The notes: generated by a model from the letters alone, not told the origin. Counted from the stretch's first letter, positions 24,402 through 37,474 are shown. The stretch is DNA of 61,619 nt from Dipetalonema caudispina (GCA_013365325.1 JABVXV010000354.1:1-61619); one strand, 5' to 3'. Program-made: numbers and translations.

Positions 24402-26177
24402 TTAAGGTACGGAATGAGTTTTAGGGAGGGGTAAACACCAACCAATCCCACCATCAGGACAGGTTTTCGTCCAGCAATCCAAATCATCCGGAATACAGCG
24501 TTCTTCAGATGTACATGGTTGACTTGCATTATGACACGATGATGAAATCAAACAACATCGGCGACTATGATATGATAAACTGGAACCAGAAGCGGATCGA
24601 ATGTTAGGTTTTGCTAAAACCATAAAACGAATCATTATAAATATCGAGTTTAATGATGAGAAGATTGCTATGATAATATAATTTAGAGTAAACAAGAGTT
24701 AAAGCCGTTCAATCAAACTTTTTATCGAATTATAATAAAATTTTTCAATCTTCTTCTTCTGAGATCTTATCTTTCAATTTCAAGACTTATTCCAAAATTT
24801 CAGATATAAAAAATTTCGGAAAATTCAAATGACTGATTCACGATAATTTCCGTATTAATGTAAGATGCTTTTAAAGGAAGCAAAAAAAAACAAAAAAAAA
24901 AAAAACGACGAAAAATAAATCAATACCAGTTGTTGTAATTGATGTCCGTTTTAGTGAACGTTTACAGAGTGCTGAATAACCGGAAGCATAATTGCAATCC
25001 CATTCATTCCAGGATCCTTCCGGACGATCGAAATCAAGCCACATTGTTAGACATAAATCTGTTCCAGATGGTAATTCTGAAATGATAATAATCATATGCA
25101 ATATTATTTTTATGTTAATACTAAAATGCTTAATTAAATTATAATCATCCATTTAAATTTTATAAAAACGAAAAGCTCACCACCTCGAAAACCATCTAAA
25201 TGTCGTCCTACTGCGCCATCATTCCACTCATATGCTCCGGTTCGTGTCAGTTTAACCAATCGTCCTAACCATAATGTTGGCGTTGACAAATTTGCTTCTT
25301 TTGCTATATCTTTAAAAAAAAAGGCTAACAATTTTTAGTCTTCCTTTTACTTTTAACATTCAACGTTTTCCCATTGTTACCAAATATCTCACATTTCATA
25401 AAATAATTGTATCTATTGAAACATTTCAAAAAATTGTGAATTTTTACAAATTTATAATCTATTTTTTTTCTAAAAAAAAAAAAAGTTTTTAATTTGAAAT
25501 AAAAAGGTAAACTTACTAAAAGCAAACATATTTTCATATTCATCCGTAATTGATGCTAAATGTCCACCAAAATTAACGCATGCTCGTTCTGCTTCAGACC
25601 AACGCATTCGTCGTTCGATGACATGAAAACAAGATTTGGTACGTTCGTAACGTGTCCAACCACGTGGACATTCTACTTCATGTATATTTGATGTTTGATC
25701 CACTGAAATTAGTAATTTTTGTTCATTATTTTGGAAAGTTTATTCATTTAGAAACACTTTTTTCTTTCTTTATATATGTAACAGTTAACACGTCTGATAA
25801 AATTGCTTTATCAATTTGAATATTGCAAGATTTCGTAATTTTGACAATTTCTGATATGTTTTACGTTTTGATACCTAAACTTTTCATGAGCTTTGAAATT
25901 TTTTCGATAATTTGAAGTAAGAAAAAGCATAACATTCAAGTATTTATTGATAATTAACATTTTTCAAGCATCTAAGTTCTCAAAAAAAAAAAGAAATTTA
26001 AGCATAAAATATCAAAAAAAAGTAAAGAATTTTTAACAAGCCTATTATCTTACCATTATGATATCTGCTGTCAACATTAGCAGTGGTAAACTTTGTTGAA
26101 ATATGTCGCAATGGTACCAAATCAAAGAGAATTAATAAAAAATGATAATTGACGAGGATTATTTCAGGCGACATCAT
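24402..26177 (-). CDS. Secreted C-type lectin-domain protein with Cys-rich tail, 266 aa
   Basis: Five coding exons: 26177-26054, 25702-25517, 25309-25181, 25076-24927, 24613-24402; all phases agree. Residues 1-27 start with two Met and carry a hydrophobic stretch (IILVNYHFLLILFDLV), probably a signal peptide. The C-type lectin domain covers about residues 53-184. It has the long-form N-terminal pair CPRGWTRYERTKSC, the WSEAERACVNFGGHLASI block, WLGR and SWNEWDC, with the last cysteine in ALCKRS. The usual EPN/QPD sugar-contact motif is not seen and the WND site reads WNE, so calcium-dependent sugar binding is doubtful. Residues about 215-259 form an unusual tail with eight cysteines (CC, C, C, C, C, C, C) ending GGIGWCLPLP. 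The acceptor of exon 3 (run of T then AAAG) is weak. CTLD proteins are a large nematode family, often secreted; the ligand is unknown. Confidence 0.9.
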
Positions 26178-27225
26178 TTGATTACCCTAATATTGTTTAC
26201 CATTAACTATTTCACTTCGCTAACTTTCACTATGATATTACAGTTCTCCTCGAATATATCATTTGTTTACGTGATGTCGAACGTTGATGAATGCTTATTT
26301 GATATTTGATATAACACTATCCATTTATATGATCAAATTATTATCACAATCAAAATCATCAATGCAAATCAAAATTAGGGAATTGTTTGAATGAATTATA
26401 TCTTTTTTTTTTTTTTTCTCGAAATATAAACAGATTTTTAATCTTTTTTCCAACTTAACTATTTCAAAAATAATAAAAATTTCCTGCAAAATTAATGGCG
26501 CATTTTTTTTTCTACAGGATATTGCAAATGAATATAAAATTATGTAGAAGCTTTTCGAAGGTGATTTATTTATAATACATATTAGTCGTTTGATCTTTTT
26601 AAACTATGTCGTTTAATTATTCATTGCAATTAATTTAATTATCAAATTATCAATAGAGCATTTCTGATTATAATATACTCAAGAATCATTATAATTTTAT
26701 AAAATTAAATCCGAATGTTACTACTGTCTTGGTGCAGAAGCTTAGCATCTTTAAATAAAACCATATTTTAACTATTATAAAATAAATAGCCTAGAAAAAA
26801 TCAGATAAACAACTGTATCAAGTCAATTAAACTAAATGAGTAGCTTATAAGCTTATATCAAATGATTAATGATAAAATATAAGTGAATGATAACATTCGT
26901 TTTAACCTCTCATATATTTTAATCGCAATCATATCAACTTATCACATTTGTTAATATATCTTTTCAGCAGAAAATAAAAAAATCCGTAATATATCTTTAA
27001 CTTTTAATTTTCAAAATACTAATTACTAATATTTTTCCTTATAAGATTCGTTTCATATAAATATGTCGGAATTCATAATTAAAAGCTATAAAATTTAACG
27101 TCAGTTGTCCTGGTTATCTGATACGGTAACCTGAAAATTCCTCTTGGATTTGGAAATGGTAAATAGTTTGAGATCACATATCACATAAGACTTTCTGGTC
27201 CAAATACGTAATATGTGTGGGTGTC

Positions 27226-27262
27226 AGTGTCTGTGTCTGTGTGTGTGTGTGTGTGTGTGTGT
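27226..27262. repeat. GT microsatellite
   Basis: An imperfect GTGTCTGTGTCT lead is followed by about 12 uninterrupted GT units. Confidence 0.95.
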
Positions 27263-27500
27263 TTCTCTCTGTCTGTGTGCGTGTACAGTTATTGAAGATA
27301 TCAAATTTTTAGATGCAATAATAAACAATGAAAGTGTTACGCAACAATATATCTATCCATTTGGTCAAGTTCTAATTATTACTTTTATTGCATCAGATCA
27401 TCTAACTAAAACTTATTGACTAGCTACTTTTATTTGATCAGTAAGTTATCTTTCATCATATAACCGAAGAAAGAAAGGGGAAATTTTCAAGTTGATAATA

Positions 27501-27904
27501 ATTTTTGCAATATTTCCCATTTAAATGTAAGTGTAAAAATTACTTCGACTTATTGATTCAGATATTATAGCATCGTTATGCATTATTTGAATTAACAATT
27601 AGTAATGATTTTTACTTTATTAATAATTATAAATCAAACTTTTCCCTTTACAGAAACTCGGTATAAAATCTTTTTTAGAAATTAATCAATTCAAGTTTAT
27701 TAATTCAAATTATTATTACTATTTACTTTGTCATTGCTCATTGCTATGTTTGGTATCATTCTCTTCTTTAGTATCTAATGACTTTAATTATTACTTCAAC
27801 CAAGTCCATTATCTTTTTATGCGGACAATTTTTGCAGTATTTTCCATTTAAATGTAAATGTAAAAATTACTTCGACTTATTAATTCAGATATTATAGCAT
27901 CGTT
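27501..27904. repeat. Pair of 77-bp direct repeats
   Basis: Positions 27501-27577 and 27828-27904 match with about six differences, sharing AAAAATTACTTCGACTTATT and CAGATATTATAGCATCGTT. The sequence between them is unrelated. This looks like a segmental duplication or two copies of a dispersed repeat. Confidence 0.85.
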
Positions 27905-29988
27905 CGATGGGAATGATTCTTGTTATATTTTAAGTATATTACATTTTCGGAAAAATTAAAAAAGTAATAGATGCAACTTTTTTTTTCTTTCTTTAAATAA
28001 GCAAAAGAAAGGCGTACAATTAACTGTATCAAAAGGAAATGCTCAATATTAGAAAGAAAATAAAACAAAAATGAAGATTCGATAAAGTTTTAAATACATG
28101 CCTTAAATCCATTGTTTATTATCCCAAAGCTGAAATATGATTTGATGCTTAAACAAGAAGAGGTAAACATTCATCCTTTAGTAAAAGGATAAAATGCTCA
28201 TTATCATAGGATGACGAGTTGTTAGTTTCCACAGGCATATTTTGTTAATTGTGAATATTTCAGTTACGGTAATCCAAATCAGCTGGTGGTAATACTTGAA
28301 GTGATGATATTCATTATATCGGTTATGAAAATGATCCAATTGGCATATGAACGGATGTGAAATTGGTCTATTTGACGACATATTAATGATTAATTGAAAA
28401 TAGTAATAACGATTTCACTTTGTTTTCTTTTTATTTTTAGGGAAGTAACAAGTTATGATACCAGATGATTTCGGTCATATATTAGAGAATTTGGATTATA
28501 ATCCGGTCATGTGATAGTTGATTTCCTGATATAGCTCTAGACGTTAAGATACGATCACGTATTCTTCAAGAAAAAACTACCCTTGAAAGATTCAAACCTA
28601 TGATGTTTGCCATCAGATCATTCCCCATTTATTTTATCCACTAGTTTAGCACATATTATACATAATAATAATTTCTTAGAAAAGGAAGTATAATGAAAAT
28701 AATAAATAAATAGCTGAAATTTTAGTAAAAGAATAAATAAAAGCCTGTCCTTTCTTATCTTTTACAGCTTTATCAAAAAAAATTTGATTGATGATACGAC
28801 TGCATTATTGTTATTGAATTTCCACTCAAAATTTTCAAAATTAATAGTCATTAAATTTCTTCTTTTCCTATCCAAAATTGTTTGTTAATGATCACATTCT
28901 TCCTTCCTGAATCAAACTTTTATTTTATCTGTAATCTTACTTCTATCTTAATATTATTCTGCTTACGACACTTTTTTCCTTTCTATTTTTAGTTTAAATA
29001 CTCCAAAACACCGCTAAGTTTCAAAAAAAAAAAAAGGAAGTTAAAGTAATGATAAACAATAAAGGCGACATGATATTATAAGAGGATGTATGGGTAAATG
29101 ACAAAGGTGAAGCAAAAAAAAAAGGGGATAATTGCCATTTTATGCCGCAAGGGAAAAAGAGATTGTAGAAAGTTTGAATGAGAAATTCGTGGTGTCTTTG
29201 CATTCGAAAATTTCAGAACTATTTTAATATCAGAATTGAAAATTGTACATAAAACAAAAAAGCAAACTATAAACATACATCTGATGGAGCGGAAAAAATG
29301 AAAAAGAAAAAATAATATACGATTCACACTTTGTTTCGCATTTAATAATTGTTTAATATGAACAAAGATCCATGAGATGAAAAGTTGCATTGCGTCATAT
29401 GTTTACCATGCATGCGGCATAGACTTTCTTTTCTTCAGTGATAGGAAGGATTTTGATAAAGGTGCGAGTAGTTATGTACTGATTTAAAGCAACATGTCAC
29501 ATAAGTGGTTTATGAATTGGTAATTAAATTCGATAAATAATAGAAAAGGATAAAAGATCATTCTCCCCTTCTCTATTGTCATTTATCAATAATAATATTC
29601 GAAATGTATCCTTGGTTTCACCTACCCTATTTTTATTCCTTACATAAAAAAAGATAGTAATATTAATTACGGAACATTGACAGTCGCCACGGAAGTAACG
29701 TTATTCAAGACATCAAGAAAAACAGATAGAAGATAATATAAATTTAAATACACTTAATTATTTCAACACTGATGTAAACGTAATATGTTGCATATTACTA
29801 TGATTAATATAAAATATATAATATCCGGTGATTGTTTTGACTAGTGAAACAATCAGTAATTAATCTTTACACATAAGTAATAATAGAATCAATCAACCAA
29901 TGCTTCATCAGCCAAAAATCGATTAATAACTGTTATATTTATATATAATCGATTGATAAATCAACAAATCAACCAGTAATTGCCATAT

Positions 29989-32900
29989 TCATGGACTATA
30001 AGGATATAAATGGCCAGCATCTGGTGATCCGCTTCCATCAGCAGCTGTTTTTGGTGGCATCTGCCATGTAGCTGTATAAATGCGATGGCGAGGACTTTTC
30101 CTGGAGAATGGATCATCTGATCCGATCAAGAGGTACCGATTCAAGTGCCTAAGAATGAACATTTGCATAATTCTTGCCATCAAAGAGACAAATCATTGGT
30201 GCTTATGGAATGTATTATAAATCGTACTGAATTTTAAAGTACAATTAAATTTCAAATAGCTTAAATGAAAAATGGCTAGAAGTAGACAGATAATTCAGTA
30301 TCGAGGTATTCTGTATCTGAGATACGGATAAACATAGATATCCCAGATGGGAATATTGAAACTGAGCCATCAAATTGCTCATCAGTTTTGTTTAGAATGT
30401 TTACAGTTTGAATTTTTCGGATTTTGTTAACTCCAATAACATCGAACAGTATTCGGTAATATTTTTCTGACTATGATAGAAGCATATAAGTATGCATCAC
30501 AGATCTATTCAGCTGTTGGAATTTTTACAGCATGACTTGGAGATATGCAAATGATACGTTTCATAAAAATGTTTAGTAAATAAATAATTGATATTTCAGA
30601 AAATATGAAACTTCATTTGAATTTTTATCAATCACTGTCGGATTTTCTTGCATGAAAACTAATAAATTGGAAGCAAAAATTTTAAAGTTTTAAGATTTTA
30701 AGCAAAAATTAAACAAAATTTTAAGCAAAATTAACAAAAATTTTAAGCAAAAATTAAACAAAAAGTCTTTCCTTACCTGTAAAGCCTGTAAATGATATAA
30801 AGGAATAGCATTTCTAGTACTGCCATTGCAAGATATATTGCAATAATCATATAGCCAAGTGTTATAGTTGCTAAAAAAAAGTCTTCCAGTTTGCATGATA
30901 GTTCATTGTCAATGAAAAATACTCCAAATTTTTAAAAAAACAACTATAAAAGCTTTCATGATAAAATTATGATAAAACTCTAAAATGAACATCTAAATAG
31001 TGATGATATTACGATTATTTGAGATGGGAATAAGGAAGTAAATAAGTTTTGAGAGATCTTCGAGAGTTTGATAAAAACGACCCAAAAGTACTTAATTTTT
31101 TCTTTTCTTTCTATATTTTTATAGGTGCATTTTATTTATTTCTAAACTGACATTTTTCCTGAGTGATACAATGATTTACGGTAGAAATTATTTGAAAAGA
31201 TAGCAAAATCAAATCGTATAAATTTTCTTTGATGTTCGTAATTTCCTGTTTGCTTCTTTTTCCTTTTCATAAAAAAATTTTTCTTTTCAAAGTAAGTGTA
31301 TGAAAAGTTAAAATTAAGTTCCAAAAGTTATTGTTTTTATCAATTCTCCAATTTTTTAAAAAACGAATTAGGTTAAAGTAGTTCCGAATTGAAACAAAAC
31401 TGCTCAAATCAAAAAAAAAGTTGAAATTAAGAAGGGTTTGAAGAAAGAAACGAAACCATCATCGGTGATATGATAACTTGCATGACCAAGAAGATTTCGA
31501 ATACCGCGGTATGCACCAAAAATTAGCAACAGCGTGACAACAAATGCCACAATAATCAGGAAGAATATCAAAAATATCTAAAATTGATTAATTAAATTAA
31601 GTAGGAAAATTACGATATATTATCAACATTTTTGCTCCATTTTTTCTTTTTTTTGATGCAATTTTAAAAAATAAATTTAAAAAACTTAAACACTCTTTTT
31701 AAAACGACAACTTAAAAATTTTTATCAGAATAACTAGCAAGGTCAAAATATTATTTTCGCATTAATTATTGAATAAAAATGTTTCCCCCAGATGATTACG
31801 ACCTAATTATGATGTTTTTTGTTATAATTTGATTTGATCAATTTAATTTCTCCTGTTTATTTCATAGTTTCAATTTTCGACTTTGCAAAATTTAATAACA
31901 TTTTTCAATTTCAATGTTTTTTGAAATTCGTATAGGCCAAAAAGTTATTAGTAAACAATTGAGTTAAAAATCGTATCTTGGCCACCATTGCTAATCAATC
32001 TTCAGATCAATGCACGTTGTTATTTTCAACTTTCTTTTTTCGTTTTTTTTTTTTTTTTTTTTCGCAGAATACTCAAGGATTTCAAATGTTATAAAGCAGC
32101 TGGTTGAAAATTTGAAATGAATTTGTTGGGTTTTTTTTAGCAATATATGAAATAATGTTTCGTTATTTTTAAAACAGAAAAGAGAAAAAGGAATTCATTA
32201 AAACTTTTTAATGTAAGATAAAATGAGCAGCTCAATTTTATGAGTCAATTAGCAAACTTTGGAAAAGTTTTCCCATCTGCTAATGACGCAAATAAGATTT
32301 TAAAAAAAATTCAAAATGTTCGAGATTTAAAATATTAGTAATAACTTTTGAAGATGTTGGAAATTTTATCTAAGATATTTTTGATGTAATAACAATTAAA
32401 CGTAATTAAGCTTTAGCATATTTTGATAGGTTGCAATGAAATAATTTTGAACATAACGTATTATTACACTTTAAATTATCAATTTTTGAAATGTAAACAA
32501 CAGGAAATTTCTGACGCATGCCACGTTGCAACTGACACAAGAAAGATATAAATGTAAAATGAGAAGCGAATTAATATTGTATTGTTTCTCTCAGTAAATT
32601 AATATAGTATCAGTAATCTATAATTAAAAAATGAATATTAGTGAGCATAGTTAAGTATAAGAATACAATTAAAGTAAAAAGAAACAAAAATAAATAAGCA
32701 AACATTAGCAACAAATGTCAACGGAGAAAAAATCAAAAAACTAATTTAGTTACTTTCACAACAAGTTTTAAAATTACAATTAGCTGATTTGAATTTTACA
32801 AAATTATCGAGTTATCGGTAGATGCTTACAAAAAATTATAATACATTAGTTTAGTTTTGTCAATATTTAAAATTGGTGTATGAAAGATTGCGTACATATC

Positions 32901-34853
32901 ATTAGCATTACACATTTTTTGAAACTAAAAAACAAAACAAAAAATTGAAATTAACAAAATTTTAAAACGAAAATTCAAATAAAAAGATCAATTAACAAAC
33001 CTGAGCAGAAAGGTGTGGTATCAAAAGACGGCCGTTTTCAGTTTTGATGGCATACAGTAGTAGCGCAATTACTATTAATATTACAATCACACTTACAATA
33101 CCTAAAAAAGAAAAAGTTAAAATATTTAAGATTTAACTTCTTAAAAATTAAAAATTCTATTTTTGAATAATAGACGGAGGATACTGTAGAATAACGAAAG
33201 TGAATGAAAAATGACATATTGATGTTTTTGATTTCTTATCAAATTATCAGGGAAAATCGGAATAGAGATTAACTTAGTGTTAATTCACAGACATTAAAGC
33301 ATAACAAATTGTTACTATTTTTACTTTCTTTTCTTTTCTTCTGCAACTCCCAAAAATCATTTATTATTTGGGTAATTAATTTAATAACTTATTCGTGCAA
33401 TCATTTTATCGTTGAATTATGCTAAAGTTGTTAGGTAATTAATTTTTACGACATATTTTAGAGAATTTTGGTTATGCAATAACTGATAGTTCATTTTTTC
33501 CTTTATCCGTTTCTCTTCTTTTTTTTCATTCAAATCGATTCATTTGTTTATCCGTTTTATTTATTTGTAAATTTGTTAGATAAGAAATTTATTGATATGA
33601 ATTCTTTTTTTTTTAAAAGCAAAAACGTTGTATTATCCTAAATTATTTAAGCATTATAAAATGAATTCACTTTTAGCGAAAAGACCACCAATAAAGTGAG
33701 GAGGGATTAAGACGTAGTTTAATTTTAAAACGTTTGATTCTTAACAAACGTTAAATTTCGATTAAATTTTTCCTCACATATAATTACAATTATCAAGTCA
33801 CTGAGATCAATTTATATTGTAATTTTTCTTCAAATTTAAACATAAACATTTATCCTTACTATCATTTTGATAAGATATCAGAAACCTTTCAAAAAAAATT
33901 TTCCGACCAAAAAATGTATTTTAACTGTATATGCCGAAATAAGTTCATGCTAATATCCGTTATCACTACTTCATTATTAGTATTAAATTGCACTTTTGAA
34001 TTTGAGCAAAGAAGGAATTAAAATTTGATTCTAACTCGATGCTATAATTACTGATAACCAAAGTAATACGAATAATTGTCAAGCATTACGAATTTTCATT
34101 TTATCTACTTAAGTATATGTGTACTTATTTAAGTGTAACGAATTTTATTTGAATTACTAAAGTATATATGTACTTAATCATATCTCATTGTTGGAAATTT
34201 CAGCAACTCATCAATTTCGATCTTAATTAAAAATAGAAAATGACAAACCGATGATAAACCAAAGTAAATAGTAACTTCCGAAAAGTTGAAGATTCCGGAT
34301 CAGGCCATATATTGCTACCAAGCATATTAATAACTCAGTTATCGCTACTATTACGCCAGCTGTCTGCAAATATTGCAAATGTAAACGGTGTAAATTTGAA
34401 TATCAAATATCTCATCAAATTTGAAATTAAATCTCATTTAAAACTTCAGAATCTAACCGGAAATTTCACCATTTCTTGTCAATTAATCAAAAATTTCAAA
34501 TGAATTTTGAAAATTAAATAATATAAAGAAAATATTTATTTAAAGCTTTGAATTTCTACCGCCAATCAAAACAAGACACAATTTAAAGTTTAATAAGAAA
34601 TATAATAAAAAACAAAGCAACTAATTACTCAAAATGAATATATCTTAATGATAATATGAAATTCATATTTTCAAGCTGAAATTTTACTAATTCGATATGC
34701 ATGCTGTAAGATTTTGATCAATTAATTCAATAAATAGTAATTTAAAAACATTAAAAATGAAATAATTTTGAAAGAAATAGAAAAAAAAGAAAATATGATA
34801 AATGGATTACTCGTAGTGAACAGCAAGCAAATCGTCCCGTTGAATCGACCATA
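29989..34853 (-). CDS. Four-helix membrane protein of unknown function, 210 aa
   Basis: Six coding exons with consistent phases: 34853-34812, 34363-34249, 33101-33001, 31577-31457, 30870-30777, 30148-29989. The short N terminus (MVDSTGRFACCSLR) is probably cytosolic. Four hydrophobic segments follow at about residues 16-34 (VIVAITELLICLVAIYGL), 54-71 (IVSVIVILIVIALLLYAI), 87-108 (IFLIFFLIIVAFVVTLLLIF) and 128-151 (TLGYMIIAIYLAMAVLEMLF). The C terminus is basic and then Gly/Pro/Tyr-rich (HLYPYSP), presumably cytosolic. The pattern of a short Cys-containing N terminus, four closely spaced helices and a basic tail resembles uncharacterised nematode tetraspan families (DUF7027-like); I cannot confirm the family without a search. 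It is not a classical tetraspanin, because no CCG motif in a large extracellular loop is seen. The start is the first ATG after a TATCAG acceptor-like site about 28 bases upstream, so trans-splicing is possible. Confidence 0.8.
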
Positions 34854-34938
34854 GTTCCACCGTTTCTATCTTCTTCTGATACAACTTTGTTCGAAAATTA
34901 CTTTCGTTTATCATTCTTCCTCTTTTCCCTTCTTCATC

Positions 34939-34980
34939 TTCTCTCTCTCTCTCTCTCTTTCCCTCTCTCAGTCTCTCTCT
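34939..34980. repeat. CT-rich simple repeat
   Basis: CT dinucleotide run with TTTCC interruptions, about 85 bases upstream of the tetraspan start codon. Confidence 0.95.
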
Positions 34981-36146
34981 ATCTTTGTTACCTTTATTAT
35001 TCCTCTCTTAATTTTAAGTGAATTGGTAATAGTCATTGAAGCATAAGACGAGGCAGAAGAAGACGAAATTGAAATTGAAAAAGATAAGGAAAATTTGAGA
35101 GAGGATATTGCTATCTTGCTTTAGGAAGTATGAGGTTGAAATGCTAACAAGTTAAAATGAAGTAGGTTGGAAATTTTGAAGGAGTTAAAACTTATTGATG
35201 TTTATTGCTTAGATTGAAAGGATGATGGATGTTCGTTCCTTCAGTGTATTTTCAACATCTTCCTCCACCTTCTCCACTCTTTCTTCCACAAATCTATCCA
35301 CCGATATGTTAGCTTAGCTTAGCCTATTGATGCATCAAACAACATCAGCTTCTTATCCTTATACAAATACTGATATGTATCAATATATTCTAATGTGTAA
35401 ACGATAACGATGTTCTGCAATGAATGAATCGTCATCAACTGAGTGATATATAAATAAGATCAATATTTCATAACAAATCAATTATCATTAATTAATGTTA
35501 ATGTTACATTGCAGTATGATTTGATTAAATAACATCTACGTTGATGCAACAATATTAGCACCATTGAAAAAAGTATTTGAAGTTTTGAAATGAATGAGAA
35601 ATGATTCTTAGATGAAAATAAATGATATATTCCCTTTGAAAAATGTTAAATTTAAATTTGAAAAAAGCATATTTATTGTTGCGCACCACGTAAGTTCCGT
35701 TCGGTGTCTGCATTAAAAAGATGAAGAAAGAAGAAGAAAAGTTAATTTCATGAATGATGCATAAAATCAATTACTGATTATTTTATTGGTGAAATCTCTA
35801 TTGTCTACTGTAATACCAACTTCTCTTCCATTGTATGGTTTTAATGTAACTGAAATTCATTACAGATATTATGTTAATTAAGCTAAATCAATTGTAGGAA
35901 AAAAACGAAGAAATAAGAAAATAATTTCAGATCTAAAATCACAGTTATTTCCTATCATTTTTTTATTCCTTAAAAATAAATTTTAACTACTAGAAGGATT
36001 CCAGTTTTAAATTTGAATTCGTGTCAAAATTTATTTTATTAAAGGTACATATAGCTTCTGCAAAACAGATACGAAATATACTACAAATGATCCTGTGCTA
36101 TCTAATTAAATCTTATACGTATATTTGTCGTATTATTTATTGCAAA

Positions 36147-36212
36147 CATACGGAAACATTAAGTGATATTAATATTTCACGCAATATTAATATCACGTAG
36201 TGTTTCCGTATG
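36147..36212. repeat. Long hairpin: 30-bp arms, 6-nt loop
   Basis: The left arm 36147-36176 starts CATACGGAAACATTAAGTG; the right arm 36183-36212 is its reverse complement with two mismatches. The loop is TCACGC. It lies about 110 bp before the minisatellite. The arms end abruptly, as in foldback elements or small MITE remnants, but no target-site duplication was identified. Confidence 0.95.
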
Positions 36213-36320
36213 CTTAGATCCTTCTACATCGCTTTACTTACATATACGTTTTTGTGTACAATGTCGTTTAGCTATATATTTTTGTTGATCTATTTATCCA
36301 TATACTGTACACTTCTTGTT

Positions 36321-36606
36321 TATCCGTGTATCGTGCATTTCTTGCTTATCCGTGTATCGTGCATTTCTTGTTTATCCGTGTATCGTGCATTTCTTGCTTA
36401 TCCGTGTATCGTGCATTTCTTGTTTATCCGTGTATCGTGCATTTCTTGTTTATCCGTGTATCGTGCATTTCTTGTTTATCCGTGTATCGTGCATTTCTTG
36501 TTTATCCGTGTATCGTGCATTTCTTGCTTATCCGTGTATCGTGCATTTCTTGTTTATCCGTGTATCGTGCATTTCTTGCTTATCCGTGTATCGTGCATTT
36601 CTTGTT
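36321..36606. repeat. Minisatellite, 11 copies of a 26-bp unit
   Basis: Eleven head-to-tail 26-bp units start TATCCGTGTATCGTGCATTT and end CTTGYT. The only variation between copies is C or T at the Y position: C in copies 1, 3, 8 and 10. A partial unit (TATCC) follows. Because 26 is not a multiple of three and the unit lacks forward stop codons, all three plus-strand frames are open and encode the same 26-residue periodic peptide. Near-perfect homogeneity suggests recent expansion or conversion. Confidence 0.99.
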
Positions 36607-36788
36607 TATCCAAATTGCATTGCTTTTCACGGCATTTTTTGTGCGTCCGTCTTTTAATTGTTAATTTAATGCATGAATGTTTGTTACATTAAATATGAAA
36701 CAAGCAATTCTCTACTGAAAAAAAGATGTTCATATTCAAATATGACAAGAAAAATGAAGAAATAAAAACATACGATGAATAATTCATC

Positions 36789-36791
<3 letters not shown>

Positions 36792-36819
<28 letters not shown>
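36792..36819. repeat. A28 homopolymer
   Basis: Twenty-eight consecutive A residues. It creates artificial poly-Phe frames on the minus strand. Confidence 0.99.
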
Positions 36820-36821
<2 letters not shown>

Positions 36822-37474
36822 AAAATGAAAGAAACGAAGTGAAAAATGTTCAAAACAAAACAATAATTTTTCGTTTCTTGCAAAAAAACAAAACGATGTG
36901 GTAATGTGAAAAAATTCCATTTGATGAAGGGCAAATGAGCGAAACAGCGGCTGACAATACAGATCAGATTGCAAATTTCATTCTTAAGATTAAAATTTTC
37001 TTGTTGTAGTGAGGAAAAAAAAAAAACAAGTTCTCTTTTACATTTCAAAACAAACGAATGTTTTTTAATGAATTTTCCGAGCAGTGCAAACAGATGTCGA
37101 TTTAAAAAAGAAAAAAGTATTAAATTGGTAAATTTTTGCAATCGTTAGAATGATTTTAGCATATAATTGACTGATTAACTTAAAATCGATTAATTAATTA
37201 ATTCATTGCAGTGTATACTACTATGATGTTCTTCAAAAGTAAAAATATTTTTTTTGCATTGTGGCAAAAAACTGAAATGTTTAGGGAGTACAGTACATTC
37301 GCTGTAGTATTTGGTATTTTTGAAGTATCAAAAGAAAGTTCGCTTACTTTTTCTTCTACTTTTTTTTCTTTTTTTTTTTTTTTTTTTGGAAAATAAAGAA
37401 GGAAAATAATGATCGATTGGTTAAAAAAGTATCAATTTTAACAAAATCTGCTTGTACCAATAAGAAAATATACT

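Larger units (their letters stand above)
26178..29988. other. Intergenic region between the lectin and tetraspan genes
   Basis: About 3.8 kb upstream of the lectin start and downstream of the four-helix protein stop. It contains a GT microsatellite (27226-27262) and a 77-bp imperfect direct repeat (27501-27577 and 27828-27904). A TTTTTAG acceptor at about 28440 is followed by a 19-codon frame starting ATG (MIPDDFGHILENLDYNPVM), without a credible donor. No supported gene. Confidence 0.55.

Noticed and set aside
35555..35770. Candidate extra 5' exon of the tetraspan gene (TPNGTYVVRNNKY)
   Set aside because: It follows an AATGCAG acceptor but has no convincing donor, and the start exon at 34853-34812 already joins in phase with exon 2.
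36210..36692. 160-codon plus-strand frame
   Set aside because: It is produced by the 26-bp minisatellite, which is open in all three frames; no start context or splice support.
36684..37141. Two overlapping minus-strand frames of about 100 codons
   Set aside because: They are carried by the A28 run and other A-rich tracts and give Phe/Leu-rich low-complexity products.
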